NCBI RefSeq assembly: GCF_008728965.1
Contig: NZ_VSMC01000011.1
Location: 1 to 64,000, forward strand
Source of the DNA: Heminiphilus faecis
Lineage (GTDB): Bacteria > Bacteroidota > Bacteroidia > Bacteroidales > Muribaculaceae
Reading direction: 5' to 3'
Length of the DNA: 64,000 bases
Below, in pieces: positions 19,478 to 28,897 of this stretch; position 1 is the first letter of the stretch, and every line of letters begins with the position of its first letter. The notes under the pieces are model-generated. The model was not told the origin of the DNA and made no database searches. It saw only the letters and a program-made list of their open reading frames with translations. A program made the position numbers and the translations under genes.

Positions 19478-19706
19478 GCCGTGCGGCATGGCGGTTGTAG
19501 AAGGCCATGCGGGGCGCAGCCAGACGCCGTGGTACCGGCGTCCCTACCGACATTGGCAGTTTAACAACCGGTTTTTTCATTGAACACTTATACGGATAGC
19601 CGTGCGGCATGGTGGTTGTAGAAGGCCGTGCGGGGCGCAGCCGGACGCCGTAGTACCGGCATCCCTACCGACATTGGCGGTTTAACAACCAGTTTTTTAC
19701 ATTGAC
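19478..19706 (-). repeat. Two tandem 121-bp repeats, each with an inverted REP-like hairpin
   Basis: The block starting GCCGTGCGGCATGG at 19478 is repeated at 19599 with few substitutions, through TTTAACAACCNGTTTTTT. Each unit includes the REP-like hairpin in reverse orientation: GACGCC/GGCGTC around 19522-19543, and GGACGCC/GGCATCC around 19642-19663. The second unit ends about 25 nt before the -7 box of the TPR gene. Confidence 0.7.
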
Positions 19707-19731
19707 CGACAAAAATCTCGCGATTTTTCGC

Positions 19732-19739
19732 TAATTTTG
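19732..19739 (+). promoter_or_regulatory. -7 box of the TPR-barrel-GH3 operon
   Basis: TAATTTTG matches TAnnTTTG. Transcription from it would begin near 19746, which excludes a GTG start at 19739 and supports translation from ATG 19751 or, better, 19760. No well-spaced -33 box was found. Confidence 0.55.
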
Positions 19740-19759
19740 TGCATAATAATATGCTTAAA

Positions 19760-22732
19760 ATGAAGAGACTTTTCATAGTGCCGGTAGCAGTGGCCGCCAC
19801 TCTCGCCGGAAATGCTCAGGTCAATGCTCCGTCGCCGCAAGGCTATATCGAACGGGGTACATTGATGTACAGTGACCAAAATTACCAAGGTGCTATTGAC
19901 CAACTTACTAAAGCACAGAGTTCTACACTTACACCTTCGCAGCGCGAAGAAGCCCGGTGGTTCACCGCCATGAGCCTTCTGCACTCGGGCGACATAACCG
20001 AGGCACGACGCATGCTCGAGGACTTCGCGGCCGACTATCCGACGTCGGCACACCGTATCGACGCTGCCATGGCTATCGCAGACTGTGATTTCTATCAGGG
20101 CCACTACCTTGAGGCGCTTGACCGCTACGAGTCAGTCGACCCGTCGGCTCTCGACCTTTATGCCGCTGAGGATTACAGCTACCGCACGGCCTACTGCATG
20201 ATGATGCTTCATGACTATGACAAAGCCATGACGGGTTTCCGCTCGCTTGAAGGTGTAAAACGCTACGCCGATGCTTCAAAATTCTATCAAGGCTATATAT
20301 ATTACGCATCGGGCGACTATGCCGAAGCCAAACGCATGCTCACATCGGTAGACATATCGGCCGCTCCGGGCAACCGCGCCTCCTACTATCTGGCGCAAAT
20401 AGCCTATATAGAGCGTGACTACAGCCGCGCCCTGTCGCTTGCCCGCACCCACATGGATGACATTGCCGAATACAGACCGGAACTGCAGCGCATAGCCGGA
20501 GAGTCGCTCTACAACCTCGGTGAAGAGAGTCAGGCCATCCCCTACCTTCAGCGCTATGTAAGTGAAGTTGCCGACCCGCAGCTGTCTACGCTCTACATAC
20601 TCGGAGTGAGCCGATACAAAGAGGGCGACACCGAAGGAGCCATCAAAGACCTCACACCCGTGACGGCATGCAACGACGCCATGGGACAGTCGGCTTATCT
20701 TTATATAGGCCAGTGCTATCTTCGTCAGGGCAATGTCAACAGCGCTCTTCTCGCTCTTGAGAAGGCTTACCGCATGGACTATGACCGCAACGTACAGGAG
20801 ACGGCCTTTTATAACTATGCAGTGGCCCGTATGGAGGGCGGTCGCACACCGTTTGGAAGTTCGGTCACCATGTTTGAGGACTTCCTGCGACGCTACCCCG
20901 ACTCCCGCTATGCCCCCGAGGTACAGGAATATCTCGTCACCGGCTACATGACCGACAACAATTTCGAGAAGGCTCTCGCGTCGATCAACAAGATAAAACG
21001 CCCGTCAAAGGCTATACAGGCCGCCAAGCAACGCGTGCTCTACATACTCGGATCGCGCGACCTTGCCGCCGGACGTGTCAATCAGGCCCTCGACCGCTTC
21101 AAGGCATCCAAGACCCTTGCCGACAACAACCGCGCTATAGCCAACGAGTGCGACCTCTGGATAGGCGACTGCTACTACCGTCTCGGCGACTATGCACGCG
21201 CCTCGTCATCGCTCAACTCATATCTTAAGAATTGCGGCGCCACAGCCGCCAACCGCCCGTTGGCCTACTATGACCTCGGCTACTCACGGTTTGCCGAAAA
21301 GCGCTATGCCGATGCCCGCACCGATTTTGAGCGCGTGGTCAAGACTCCCGGCGACCTCGGCGACCAGCTCGTGGCCGACGCCTACAACCGCATCGGCGAC
21401 TGCTACTATTACTCATCTGACTTCGGCAAGGCGGCTGCAAACTACGACCGGGCCTACGACCTGAATCCATCGGCCGGCGACTATGCACTGTTCCAAAAGG
21501 CCATGATGCGCGGACTTACCCGCGACCATAAAGCCAAGCTCCAGCTCATCGACGACATGATGGCCCGCTACCCCGGCTCAGGATTGCTACCCGCCGCGCT
21601 TCTCGAAAAAGCGGAGAGCTATGTGGCCCTTAACCGCGATGCCGAAGCGATAGACACCTACGAAACTCTCGTCAAACGCTATCCGTCGACCTCACAGGGC
21701 CGCAACGGATATCTGCAGCTTGCCATAACCCTCATCGGTCAAGGCAACAAGTCGCAGGGCATCAACGCCTACAAGACCGTGATAAAGGACTATCCTACCA
21801 GCGAGGAAGCGCGAGTGGCCTCTGACGACCTCAAGCGGCTGCTCGCCGACGAAGGACGACTGAACGAATACACCAAATTCATAGCATCCGTGCCCAACGC
21901 TCCCAAACTCGAAACCTCAGAGCTTGACGAACTGACGTTCAACGCGGCCGAAAAAGCATATCTCAATGACCACAGCAAGACCGACCGTCTAAAAGACTAC
22001 GTGGCACAATACTCCGGCGGACGCTTCGAAAGCCAAGCATTAGGCTACCTTACGGAAGCATCGGCTGCCGAAGGCAATGAAGCCGACGCACTCCGTTACG
22101 CATCGGCCATCGTAGAACGCTATCCCGACTCTGAAAACGCAGAGGACGCTCTTGCCGTAAAGGGCAACATAGAGTTTAACCGCGGCGAAGGAGAGAAAGC
22201 GCTCTCGACATTCCGCTCTCTCGAGAAGCGCGCGTCGGCATCGCGCAACATACATGCCGCCCGCGTAGGCATAATGAGAGTATCACGCGAACTCGGACAC
22301 TACGATGACGTCATAGCCGAAGCCGACCGCATGCTCGCCTCGACCGTCATACCGGCCGCCGACAAAAATGAGATAATCTATTCGCGCGCCTACGCCATGT
22401 CGATGACCGGCAAACCGGCAGAGGCAGTGAAAGCATGGGAGACTCTCGCCAAAGACACCGACGACCTGTATGGAGCAAAGTCGGCATTCTACCTTGCCCA
22501 GCACTACTACGACGCTGACCAGCTCAAGAAAGCCCGCACCTCAGTAGAGAAACTGATTGACTCCAATACTCCTCATAACTACTGGCTCGCACGAGGTTAT
22601 ATACTCCTCAGCGACATATGCCGCAAACAAGGCGAGACTTTCGAAGCCAACGAGTATCTCAAAAGTCTTAAAGAGAACTACCCCGGCACTGAAAGCGACA
22701 TATTCATGATGATTGACGAGCGTCTTAAATAA
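19760..22732 (+). CDS. Large exported TPR-repeat protein
   Basis: The 990-residue protein has a signal peptide (MKRLFIVPVAVAATLAGNAQ) followed almost entirely by tetratricopeptide-like helix pairs. Examples are ALDRYESVDPSALDLYAAED and SAFYLAQHYYDADQLKKA, plus many A-x-x-x-(Y/F)-P repeats like those of YbgF/BamD-type cell-envelope scaffolds. It is therefore probably a periplasmic scaffold. The outer-membrane barrel gene follows 18 nt downstream, suggesting that the two proteins work together. The substrate and exact complex are unknown. Confidence 0.8.
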   Translation: MKRLFIVPVAVAATLAGNAQVNAPSPQGYIERGTLMYSDQNYQGAIDQLTKAQSSTLTPSQREEARWFTAMSLLHSGDITEARRMLEDFAADYPTSAHRIDAAMAIADCDFYQGHYLEALDRYESVDPSALDLYAAEDYSYRTAYCMMMLHDYDKAMTGFRSLEGVKRYADASKFYQGYIYYASGDYAEAKRMLTSVDISAAPGNRASYYLAQIAYIERDYSRALSLARTHMDDIAEYRPELQRIAGESLYNLGEESQAIPYLQRYVSEVADPQLSTLYILGVSRYKEGDTEGAIKDLTPVTACNDAMGQSAYLYIGQCYLRQGNVNSALLALEKAYRMDYDRNVQETAFYNYAVARMEGGRTPFGSSVTMFEDFLRRYPDSRYAPEVQEYLVTGYMTDNNFEKALASINKIKRPSKAIQAAKQRVLYILGSRDLAAGRVNQALDRFKASKTLADNNRAIANECDLWIGDCYYRLGDYARASSSLNSYLKNCGATAANRPLAYYDLGYSRFAEKRYADARTDFERVVKTPGDLGDQLVADAYNRIGDCYYYSSDFGKAAANYDRAYDLNPSAGDYALFQKAMMRGLTRDHKAKLQLIDDMMARYPGSGLLPAALLEKAESYVALNRDAEAIDTYETLVKRYPSTSQGRNGYLQLAITLIGQGNKSQGINAYKTVIKDYPTSEEARVASDDLKRLLADEGRLNEYTKFIASVPNAPKLETSELDELTFNAAEKAYLNDHSKTDRLKDYVAQYSGGRFESQALGYLTEASAAEGNEADALRYASAIVERYPDSENAEDALAVKGNIEFNRGEGEKALSTFRSLEKRASASRNIHAARVGIMRVSRELGHYDDVIAEADRMLASTVIPAADKNEIIYSRAYAMSMTGKPAEAVKAWETLAKDTDDLYGAKSAFYLAQHYYDADQLKKARTSVEKLIDSNTPHNYWLARGYILLSDICRKQGETFEANEYLKSLKENYPGTESDIFMMIDERLK

Positions 22733-22750
22733 ACCCTTTAACGCATCCAC

Positions 22751-24448
22751 ATGACAATGAAACGATTTGTATATATCACCATATTGGGCGCAGCTCTCGC
22801 CATGCCGGGAGCCATGACCGCCGACGACCTCAACAAAGAGATTACCGTCGAAAAAGACATTGTGCCGCAGGAGCGCGAAGCATCGCGCCTGAACAGGTTG
22901 CCGCAACTTTCTCTGTCACCGGTACAGGCTAAAAAGCTCTCTTGGACTGACCGGGCCATAGCAGCACCCGTCACAAACGATATTTCGGTGCTCGCTCCGG
23001 CATCATACGCAGCATCGATAGCACGCAGCCCATACCGCGGCTACATCGACTTGGGCTACTTCCCCGCCATGCAACTCGGCCTGTCGGCCGGCTACCGCTT
23101 CATAGACAGCGACGCCACACGACTCGGGGCTTGGCTGCAATACGACGGCAGTCAGTACAAACGTGAGAATGTGCTCGGCAACAAACTCTCATACCGCGAC
23201 CATAGCGGCGCGCTCGGACTCAGTCTGACCAATGACTTCGAGGATATAGGCACGCTCAAAGCCCGTCTAAGCTATGGAATGTCGACATTCAACTTCCCCA
23301 CTCTTGAAGACAAAGGACTGTCGCAAAGCACCAACCGCGTGGACTTCGGTCTTGGCTGGCACAGCACTCTCGGAGCATTTTCATACAATATCGGTCTTGA
23401 TTACGACTACTTCGGGTTCTCTAAAGCGGTCAACGACGAACTGCCCGGGCTGAAAGCGCTCAACGAAAACACAGCGCGATTGTCGCTGGGTGGCCTCTAC
23501 AGCTTTGATGAGTTCAACAATGTCGGTCTCGACCTCATTGGAGCCGTAAACGGCGTCAATGACTTTGCCGGCATCGGCTCACATACATTCGCTTACATAC
23601 AGGCGTCACCTTACTATCTCAATCGCGGCAAAAACTACTCGGTGCGTCTCGGCATAGAGTTTGACTACATAAAAGGACTTGAGAACAAGACCCGCATTTA
23701 CCCCGACGTTCGCCTCGACTGGTCGCCGTCATCAAGTTTCGCTCTCTATGCCCGTTTTTACGGCGGCAACCCGAATCTCAATTCGGCATCGGAACTTTTT
23801 GACCAGAACCACTACATCAACCCCTCAATGAGTTTCGGCCCATCGTGGGACAAATACACCGGACGTCTGGGCTTTATCGTAGGCCCGTTTGCCGGAGCCT
23901 CGTTTGAAATATGGGGCGGCTATGGAAAAGTATCATCGCTTCCGCTACCGGCACTCGTCGATGAAAACACATCCATCTCTGCCATGGGTTACTACGCCAC
24001 TTTCAATATGACTTCCGTCAATTACGGCATAGCATTCAATTACACATACCGTGACCTCGCCAAACTGCGGCTGTCATACGAAGGGGCCCCGCAGGACATC
24101 GACAAGGGCTATGCACTATGGCTTGACCGGGCACGCAATGTGTTCGACGCCACAGTCACCGTAACCCCCGTAAAAGCACTTGATCTTGAACTTGCATATC
24201 GGCTTCGCTCCGGTCGTTCGGTCTATGCGCTTGACCTGTCCGAGGAAAATCCGTTTGATCATATCGCATACACCAAAGTCGGGCTCGGAAACGCCGGTTC
24301 ACTTGACTTCGGGGCCGCTTACCGTATAACCCCGCAGTTCAGCGTATGGGCACGCGGTGAAAATCTGCTCAACGGCAAGTGGCAGGAAGTATACGGCATA
24401 CCCAATAAAGGCATAACCGGCCTCATAGGTATCGGCTACAAATTCTAA
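22751..24448 (+). CDS. Outer-membrane beta-barrel protein (TonB-receptor-like barrel)
   Basis: The 565-residue protein has a signal peptide and a short N-terminal segment (LNKEITVEKDIVPQEREASR). It then consists of amphipathic strands rich in Tyr/Phe, ending NKGITGLIGIGYKF with the terminal aromatic residue expected of BAM substrates. Barrel regions such as YPDVRLDWSPSSSFALYARF resemble the C-terminal barrel of TonB-dependent receptors, but no plug domain or TonB box is evident. It lies between the TPR and GH3 genes of a tight operon. An alternative ATG is at 22757. Confidence 0.75.
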   Translation: MTMKRFVYITILGAALAMPGAMTADDLNKEITVEKDIVPQEREASRLNRLPQLSLSPVQAKKLSWTDRAIAAPVTNDISVLAPASYAASIARSPYRGYIDLGYFPAMQLGLSAGYRFIDSDATRLGAWLQYDGSQYKRENVLGNKLSYRDHSGALGLSLTNDFEDIGTLKARLSYGMSTFNFPTLEDKGLSQSTNRVDFGLGWHSTLGAFSYNIGLDYDYFGFSKAVNDELPGLKALNENTARLSLGGLYSFDEFNNVGLDLIGAVNGVNDFAGIGSHTFAYIQASPYYLNRGKNYSVRLGIEFDYIKGLENKTRIYPDVRLDWSPSSSFALYARFYGGNPNLNSASELFDQNHYINPSMSFGPSWDKYTGRLGFIVGPFAGASFEIWGGYGKVSSLPLPALVDENTSISAMGYYATFNMTSVNYGIAFNYTYRDLAKLRLSYEGAPQDIDKGYALWLDRARNVFDATVTVTPVKALDLELAYRLRSGRSVYALDLSEENPFDHIAYTKVGLGNAGSLDFGAAYRITPQFSVWARGENLLNGKWQEVYGIPNKGITGLIGIGYKF

Positions 24449-24472
24449 AATACCTAAATACAAACAACTTAA

Positions 24473-26818
24473 ATGAAACTATCTAAATTTATAGCCTGCG
24501 CGGCTGTTTGCGCATTCTCTCTTCAGGCAAGTGCCGTCGAGCCGGTCATACCGCGCGACGACGCCATGGAAAAACGCATTGACCAACTGCTCAAAACACT
24601 TACACTCGAAGAAAAGATAGGCCAGATGACCGAGTTGACCCTCGGAGTGCTCGACGGGCCTTACGACCCTGCCCAGCGCGACAATCTCACCATACCTCCC
24701 GCCGCGCTCGAACGTGTCATAGGCCAGCACAAGGTCGGCTCCATACTTAATGTAGCCGACATAGCTCTCACACCCGAGCAATGGTACGAGATCGTATCGC
24801 AAATTCAGGACTATTCGATGAAGACCATCGGCGTACCCTGCATATACGGCCTTGACATGAACCATGGTGCAAGCTATACGCTCGGAGCCACCCTCTTTCC
24901 CCAAAACATAAATATGGGAGCTACATTTAACCGCGACCTCGCACACCGAGGAGGCGAAATAACAGCTTACGAGACACGTGCCAGCGATGTACCGTGGACC
25001 TACAACCCCACGGTAGACCTCGGTCGCGATCCACGTTGGCCGCGTATCTGGGAAAACTACGGTGAAGACGCCTACCTGAGCGCACAGATGGGAAGCGCAA
25101 CCGTGCTCGGCATGCAGGGTCCCGATCCCAACCGCATTGACCGCTTCCACATTGCCGCCAATCTCAAGCACTTCATGGGCTACGGTGTTCCGGTAAGCGG
25201 CAAAGACCGCACCCACTCGTCAATCGGCGAGCAGGAGATGCGCGAAAAGCACTTCGCCCCCTATCTCGAAGCCATAACGAACGGCAAGGCTCTATCGATA
25301 ATGGTCAACTCCACTACCAACAATGGTGTGCCCTTCCATGCCAACGCCCGCTACCTGACCCAATGGCTAAAAGATGAACTCAACTGGGACGGCCTTATCG
25401 TGACCGACTGGGCCGACATCAACAATCTCTACCAGCGTGAATACGTGGCTACCGACAAGAAAGACGCCATACGCATAGCCATAAACGCCGGCATAGACAT
25501 GGCCATGGAGCCTTATGATGTCGACTTCTGCACTCTGCTCAAAGAACTGGTAGAAGAAGGCGAGGTGTCGATGAGCCGCATAGATGACGCTTGTGCCCGC
25601 GTGCTTCGCATGAAGATGCGTCTCGGCCTGTTTGAATACCCCAACACCGTTTATACCGACTACCCGCTGTTCGGCTCTGAAGAATTCGCCGCCGCATCCC
25701 GGCTGGCGGCCGAAGAGTCAATGGTGCTTTTGAAAAACGACAACGGCATCCTGCCCATAAAATCAGGCACAAAAATACTTGTCACAGGACCCAACGCCAA
25801 CTCGATGCGTTCGCTCAACGGCGGATGGACCTACACATGGCAGGGTCAGTTTACCGACGCCATAGCCGACCGATACAACACCATCTATGAGGCTCTTGTA
25901 AACAAGTACGGCGCACAAAACATAATCTTCGAGCCCGGAGTAAAATACCTTGACTACCAATGGGGAGGCAATTTCGGTCCTGAAGACGCCTCAGGCATAC
26001 CGGCAGCAGTAGAAAAAGCCAAGGATGCCGACATAATAGTGGCCTGCATCGGCGAAACAAGCTACTGCGAGACTCCCGGCAACATCAACGACCTAAACCT
26101 GTCAATAAATCAGACAGCACTTGTAAAACGTCTTGCCGCAACCGGCAAACCTGTCGTACTCATACTCAACGAAGGCCGTCCGCGACTGATCAACGACATA
26201 GTACCGCTGGCTGACGCCATTGTCGACATAATGCTGCCGGGCAACTACGGCGGTGACGCACTGGCCGACCTTCTTGCCGGCGACGCCAACTTCAGCGGAC
26301 GCCTGCCCATCACATACCCCAAGCACAGCGCCGGCCTCATCACCTACGATTTCAAAAAAGGCGAGAGCAGCCAGACAATGTCGGGAGCATATAACTATGA
26401 CGCAGTGGTTGACGTTCAATGGCTCTTCGGCACCGGCATGAGCTACACCACGTTCAAGTACGGCAACCTGCGCGTAAACAAACCCGAATTCAAAGCCGGC
26501 GACCAACTGATATTCAACGTCGAAGTCACAAACACCGGAAAGGTAGCCGGCAAAGAGAGCGTGTTGCTCTTCTCAAGCGACGTGGTGGCATCGACTTCTC
26601 CTGACGTGCGCCGCTTGCGACAGTTCGAGAAAATCGACCTGCAGCCCGGCGAAACCAAGACCGTCAGCCTTAAAGTACCGGCCAACGATCTTGCCTTTGT
26701 AGGCTACGACGAAAAGTGGATTCTCGAAAAAGGCGACTTCCGCATTCAGGTAGGCGACCAAGTCATCACAGTCCGCGCAACCGAGACCAAAAAGTGGGAC
26801 ACCCCCAACCGCAACTGA
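24473..26818 (+). CDS. Periplasmic beta-glucosidase, GH3 (BglX-like)
   Basis: The 781-residue enzyme has a signal peptide (to about residue 21). The GH3 N-terminal TIM-barrel carries the nucleophile motif LIVTDWAD (D312), followed by the alpha/beta sandwich ([12 protein letters not shown], with the candidate acid/base Glu in this region) and a C-terminal fibronectin-III-like domain. Such enzymes release terminal beta-linked glucose from oligosaccharides. It is the last gene of the TPR-barrel-GH3 operon and is followed by a REP-like hairpin and a strong bidirectional terminator. Confidence 0.9.
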   Translation: MKLSKFIACAAVCAFSLQASAVEPVIPRDDAMEKRIDQLLKTLTLEEKIGQMTELTLGVLDGPYDPAQRDNLTIPPAALERVIGQHKVGSILNVADIALTPEQWYEIVSQIQDYSMKTIGVPCIYGLDMNHGASYTLGATLFPQNINMGATFNRDLAHRGGEITAYETRASDVPWTYNPTVDLGRDPRWPRIWENYGEDAYLSAQMGSATVLGMQGPDPNRIDRFHIAANLKHFMGYGVPVSGKDRTHSSIGEQEMREKHFAPYLEAITNGKALSIMVNSTTNNGVPFHANARYLTQWLKDELNWDGLIVTDWADINNLYQREYVATDKKDAIRIAINAGIDMAMEPYDVDFCTLLKELVEEGEVSMSRIDDACARVLRMKMRLGLFEYPNTVYTDYPLFGSEEFAAASRLAAEESMVLLKNDNGILPIKSGTKILVTGPNANSMRSLNGGWTYTWQGQFTDAIADRYNTIYEALVNKYGAQNIIFEPGVKYLDYQWGGNFGPEDASGIPAAVEKAKDADIIVACIGETSYCETPGNINDLNLSINQTALVKRLAATGKPVVLILNEGRPRLINDIVPLADAIVDIMLPGNYGGDALADLLAGDANFSGRLPITYPKHSAGLITYDFKKGESSQTMSGAYNYDAVVDVQWLFGTGMSYTTFKYGNLRVNKPEFKAGDQLIFNVEVTNTGKVAGKESVLLFSSDVVASTSPDVRRLRQFEKIDLQPGETKTVSLKVPANDLAFVGYDEKWILEKGDFRIQVGDQVITVRATETKKWDTPNRN

Positions 26819-26882
26819 CCAAGCCATACAGCGGCAATGCAAAGGCCGGCTGAACCGTTAAACACAGTCTTTCCCTGATTAC

Positions 26883-26920
26883 GGGTCGCAGTCAGACGCC
26901 GTGATACTGGCGTCCCCACC
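26883..26920 (-). repeat. Solitary REP-like hairpin element
   Basis: This copy of the intergenic hairpin (GACGCC, loop GTGATACT, GGCGTC, then CCCACC) is in reverse orientation, just after the GH3 gene. It belongs to the family found at 19.0-19.7 and 57.6-58.2 kb. Confidence 0.65.
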
Positions 26921-26943
26921 ACAAACACAGCCGCATATACAAT

Positions 26944-26985
26944 AAAGAACAGGCTCATGAAGCAACTTTCATGAGCCTGTTCTTT
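26944..26985. terminator. Bidirectional terminator
   Basis: A perfect 18-bp stem (26944-26961 with 26968-26985) with a 6-nt loop lies between the convergent GH3 gene and the 252-residue hypothetical gene. The AAAG/CTTT ends give T-rich exits on both strands. Confidence 0.85.
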
Positions 26986-26994
26986 ATATATACT

Positions 26995-27753
26995 TTAGCC
27001 TTTAGAGCCGGTCAACAGATCGTACATCCTGCCATAAGCGGCGGCATGCAACAGTGTCAGCAAAGCGTCCCTTTCAACAGGAATGTGTCCGCGCCTTGCA
27101 TCCCAGTATGTAGATATATCAGGATAATCACCATACATTGTTCTGACTGACTCACTTATTATATTTATACAGTCGTTTACGGCAGAGTCTGATTCGCCAA
27201 GATGATCATCGGCTATCTCCAGCTTATCGGCAGGGACATCATCATATATAACTGCATTAGGATCGATTTTTAAATCCAGATACTTCCTCACCGTTTCAAT
27301 ATCATAATGAAGCACACTCTTGTACAGCTCAACTTCCGCTCTGTCATAGCCTAAAGCCACTATGTCGTCTACGACATCCATTTTATCATAACGTACCGAC
27401 ATCGCATCCACATCAAAAAAATCGCCCATATAAGGAGCGAAATCAAAATCGGCTAAATCATAGCCGTATTCAGATGACCAAAAATCGGCAAGCTCGCGAC
27501 ACTGCTTAAGATTATCCTTATAAACACAGTCATCCAAAGGCAAGAAACCGCCACACTTGTCAAGCAATATCAAATTACAGGCCGTAACGGCGTAAAGAGG
27601 CAGAGGCACTGAACAAAATCCTACATTTTCCAGTATAGCCTTATCGAACCGCCCGTCGCGTAAAACCTCAATCGCACGCTTTGAAAGATTCTGCATCACA
27701 TATGACATCAACCAGCCCGTGTTGTTGACTATGTATCGCTCTTTTCTTGTCAT
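26995..27753 (-). CDS. Hypothetical protein with ankyrin-like segment
   Basis: I do not recognise this 252-residue family. It has no signal peptide or membrane segment and is acidic. The stretch ELYKSVLHYDIETVRKYL followed by DLKIDPNA resembles a degenerate ankyrin repeat, and the C-terminus (LLTLLHAAAYGRMYDLL) a second. This suggests a cytoplasmic repeat protein for protein-protein contact. It follows the SGNH hydrolase gene by 45 nt and may share its transcript. Its codon composition is more AT-rich than the his or fimbrial genes. Confidence 0.6.
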   Translation of the reverse strand: MTRKERYIVNNTGWLMSYVMQNLSKRAIEVLRDGRFDKAILENVGFCSVPLPLYAVTACNLILLDKCGGFLPLDDCVYKDNLKQCRELADFWSSEYGYDLADFDFAPYMGDFFDVDAMSVRYDKMDVVDDIVALGYDRAEVELYKSVLHYDIETVRKYLDLKIDPNAVIYDDVPADKLEIADDHLGESDSAVNDCINIISESVRTMYGDYPDISTYWDARRGHIPVERDALLTLLHAAAYGRMYDLLTGSKG

Positions 27754-27798
27754 GACACAACTTACATCACTTCCGTGGGGATATTGTGCCCTTCACCG

Positions 27799-28593
27799 TT
27801 ATCGCGCGATGTTTAACAATTGCAGATTATCGAGCACCGTCTGCTGCGCCACCTGCTGCAGGTATTCAGCCAATTCAGCGTCAAGTCCGGCAAAATAGGA
27901 GCTTTGATAAGGACACTGCACGATTGTCGTGTAAATTACATTTGCGGCCAGATAGCTGCCCGCTTTGGACGGATGAGAGCCATCAGGCCAGTAAAGCGTG
28001 GTGTAAGGCCTCTCCTTGCGAACCCTCATCCAAGCCAGTCCGACCGGAGCACACCATGCGTCATTTTCATAAGCCATTTCCAGATAACTTGTAGCAAGCC
28101 GATGCTGCATTCCTTCGTAAGTATCTATTATGGGGTAATTTTTAATCCGGTGCAGAGTCCCGTATTTATGGCCCCATGTCATATAGAATATGACTTTCGC
28201 ATCAGGGTTATAACGCTTCACAATGCTGTCGAGGCGTGCGGCATCGAGATAGGTATTTTCAGCGACTACACGGGTAGGGCCGGCAGGAGCCGTACTTTGT
28301 TCCTGAAGTATGACATAATCCCAGTTACCACGCTCAATGGCCTTCACAAGTTCGCCATTCTGCAGATGCCTTTTAAGCGTACATCCCCCGGGTGCAAAAA
28401 CAGTGGGAGATATCGCTATCTTCTGATCCTGACCGACATGAGCGGCTATTTCACGGACCATATTGTACATCTCGCGGTAATACGTATAACTGTTACCTAT
28501 AAAAAGCACCTGCAATGAATCGGGTTTCTGATTGGCCGAAAGCGATAGATTGACCAGTACTATGGCAAAAAACAAAAAAACTCTCTTTCCCAT
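27799..28593 (-). CDS. SGNH/GDSL-type hydrolase (DUF4886-like), exported
   Basis: The roughly 264-residue protein starts MGKRVFLFFA with a signal peptide ending near SLSAN. It has the SGNH blocks VLFIGNSYTYY (nucleophile Ser), DYVILQEQS and WPDGSHPSKAG (catalytic Asp/His). This family removes acyl groups from esters or glycans. The ATG at 28593 is preferred because a -7 box at 28612-28619 would place the transcript start downstream of the upstream alternative at 28614. Confidence 0.8.
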   Translation of the reverse strand: MGKRVFLFFAIVLVNLSLSANQKPDSLQVLFIGNSYTYYREMYNMVREIAAHVGQDQKIAISPTVFAPGGCTLKRHLQNGELVKAIERGNWDYVILQEQSTAPAGPTRVVAENTYLDAARLDSIVKRYNPDAKVIFYMTWGHKYGTLHRIKNYPIIDTYEGMQHRLATSYLEMAYENDAWCAPVGLAWMRVRKERPYTTLYWPDGSHPSKAGSYLAANVIYTTIVQCPYQSSYFAGLDAELAEYLQQVAQQTVLDNLQLLNIAR

Positions 28594-28611
28594 AATCAAT
28601 TTTATCATATA

Positions 28612-28619
28612 CAAATATA
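28612..28619 (-). promoter_or_regulatory. -7 box of the SGNH hydrolase gene
   Basis: Read on the minus strand the octamer is TATATTTG, 19 nt before the ATG at 28593. This fixes the translation start, because an ATG at 28614 would lie inside the promoter. Confidence 0.5.
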
Positions 28620-28692
28620 AAGATTAAAAATCATTCTATCTGAAAAATTGTTATCAAAGGAAATGTTATTTGCAAAATAGGCGCATTGTCGT

Positions 28693-28848
28693 TATCTTTG
28701 ACAAAGTCTTAGATACTCCCGCTCGGCAAAACCCAAATAAATTTGGTTTTGCGCTCGGCTTGTTCGTATCTTTGACAAAGTCTTAGATACTTTCGCTCGG
28801 CAAAACTCAAATAAATTTGGTTTTGCGCTCGGCTTATTCGTATCTTTG
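28693..28848 (+). promoter_or_regulatory. Three promoters on tandem 74-bp repeats upstream of glgB
   Basis: The -7 box TATCTTTG occurs at 28693-28700, 28767-28774 and 28841-28848, exactly 74 bp apart, because the intervening 74 bp is a near-identical tandem duplication. Each unit carries an imperfect dyad around the -7 box (GTATC...GATAC) and a second dyad GCAAAACC...GGTTTTGC. The TTTG inside the second dyad serves as -33 element 20-21 nt before the next -7 box. All three promoters point at the branching enzyme gene. Confidence 0.7.
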
Positions 28849-28897
28849 CTCATAATGCTTTATGCACTTTAAATTTTAATTTAATCTCTTTGTACTC

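Noticed and set aside
28693-28848. 74-bp repeats as a regulator-binding array only
   Set aside because: Each unit contains a full -7 box with a correctly spaced -33 element, so promoter duplication explains the structure better, although a regulator could also bind the dyads.
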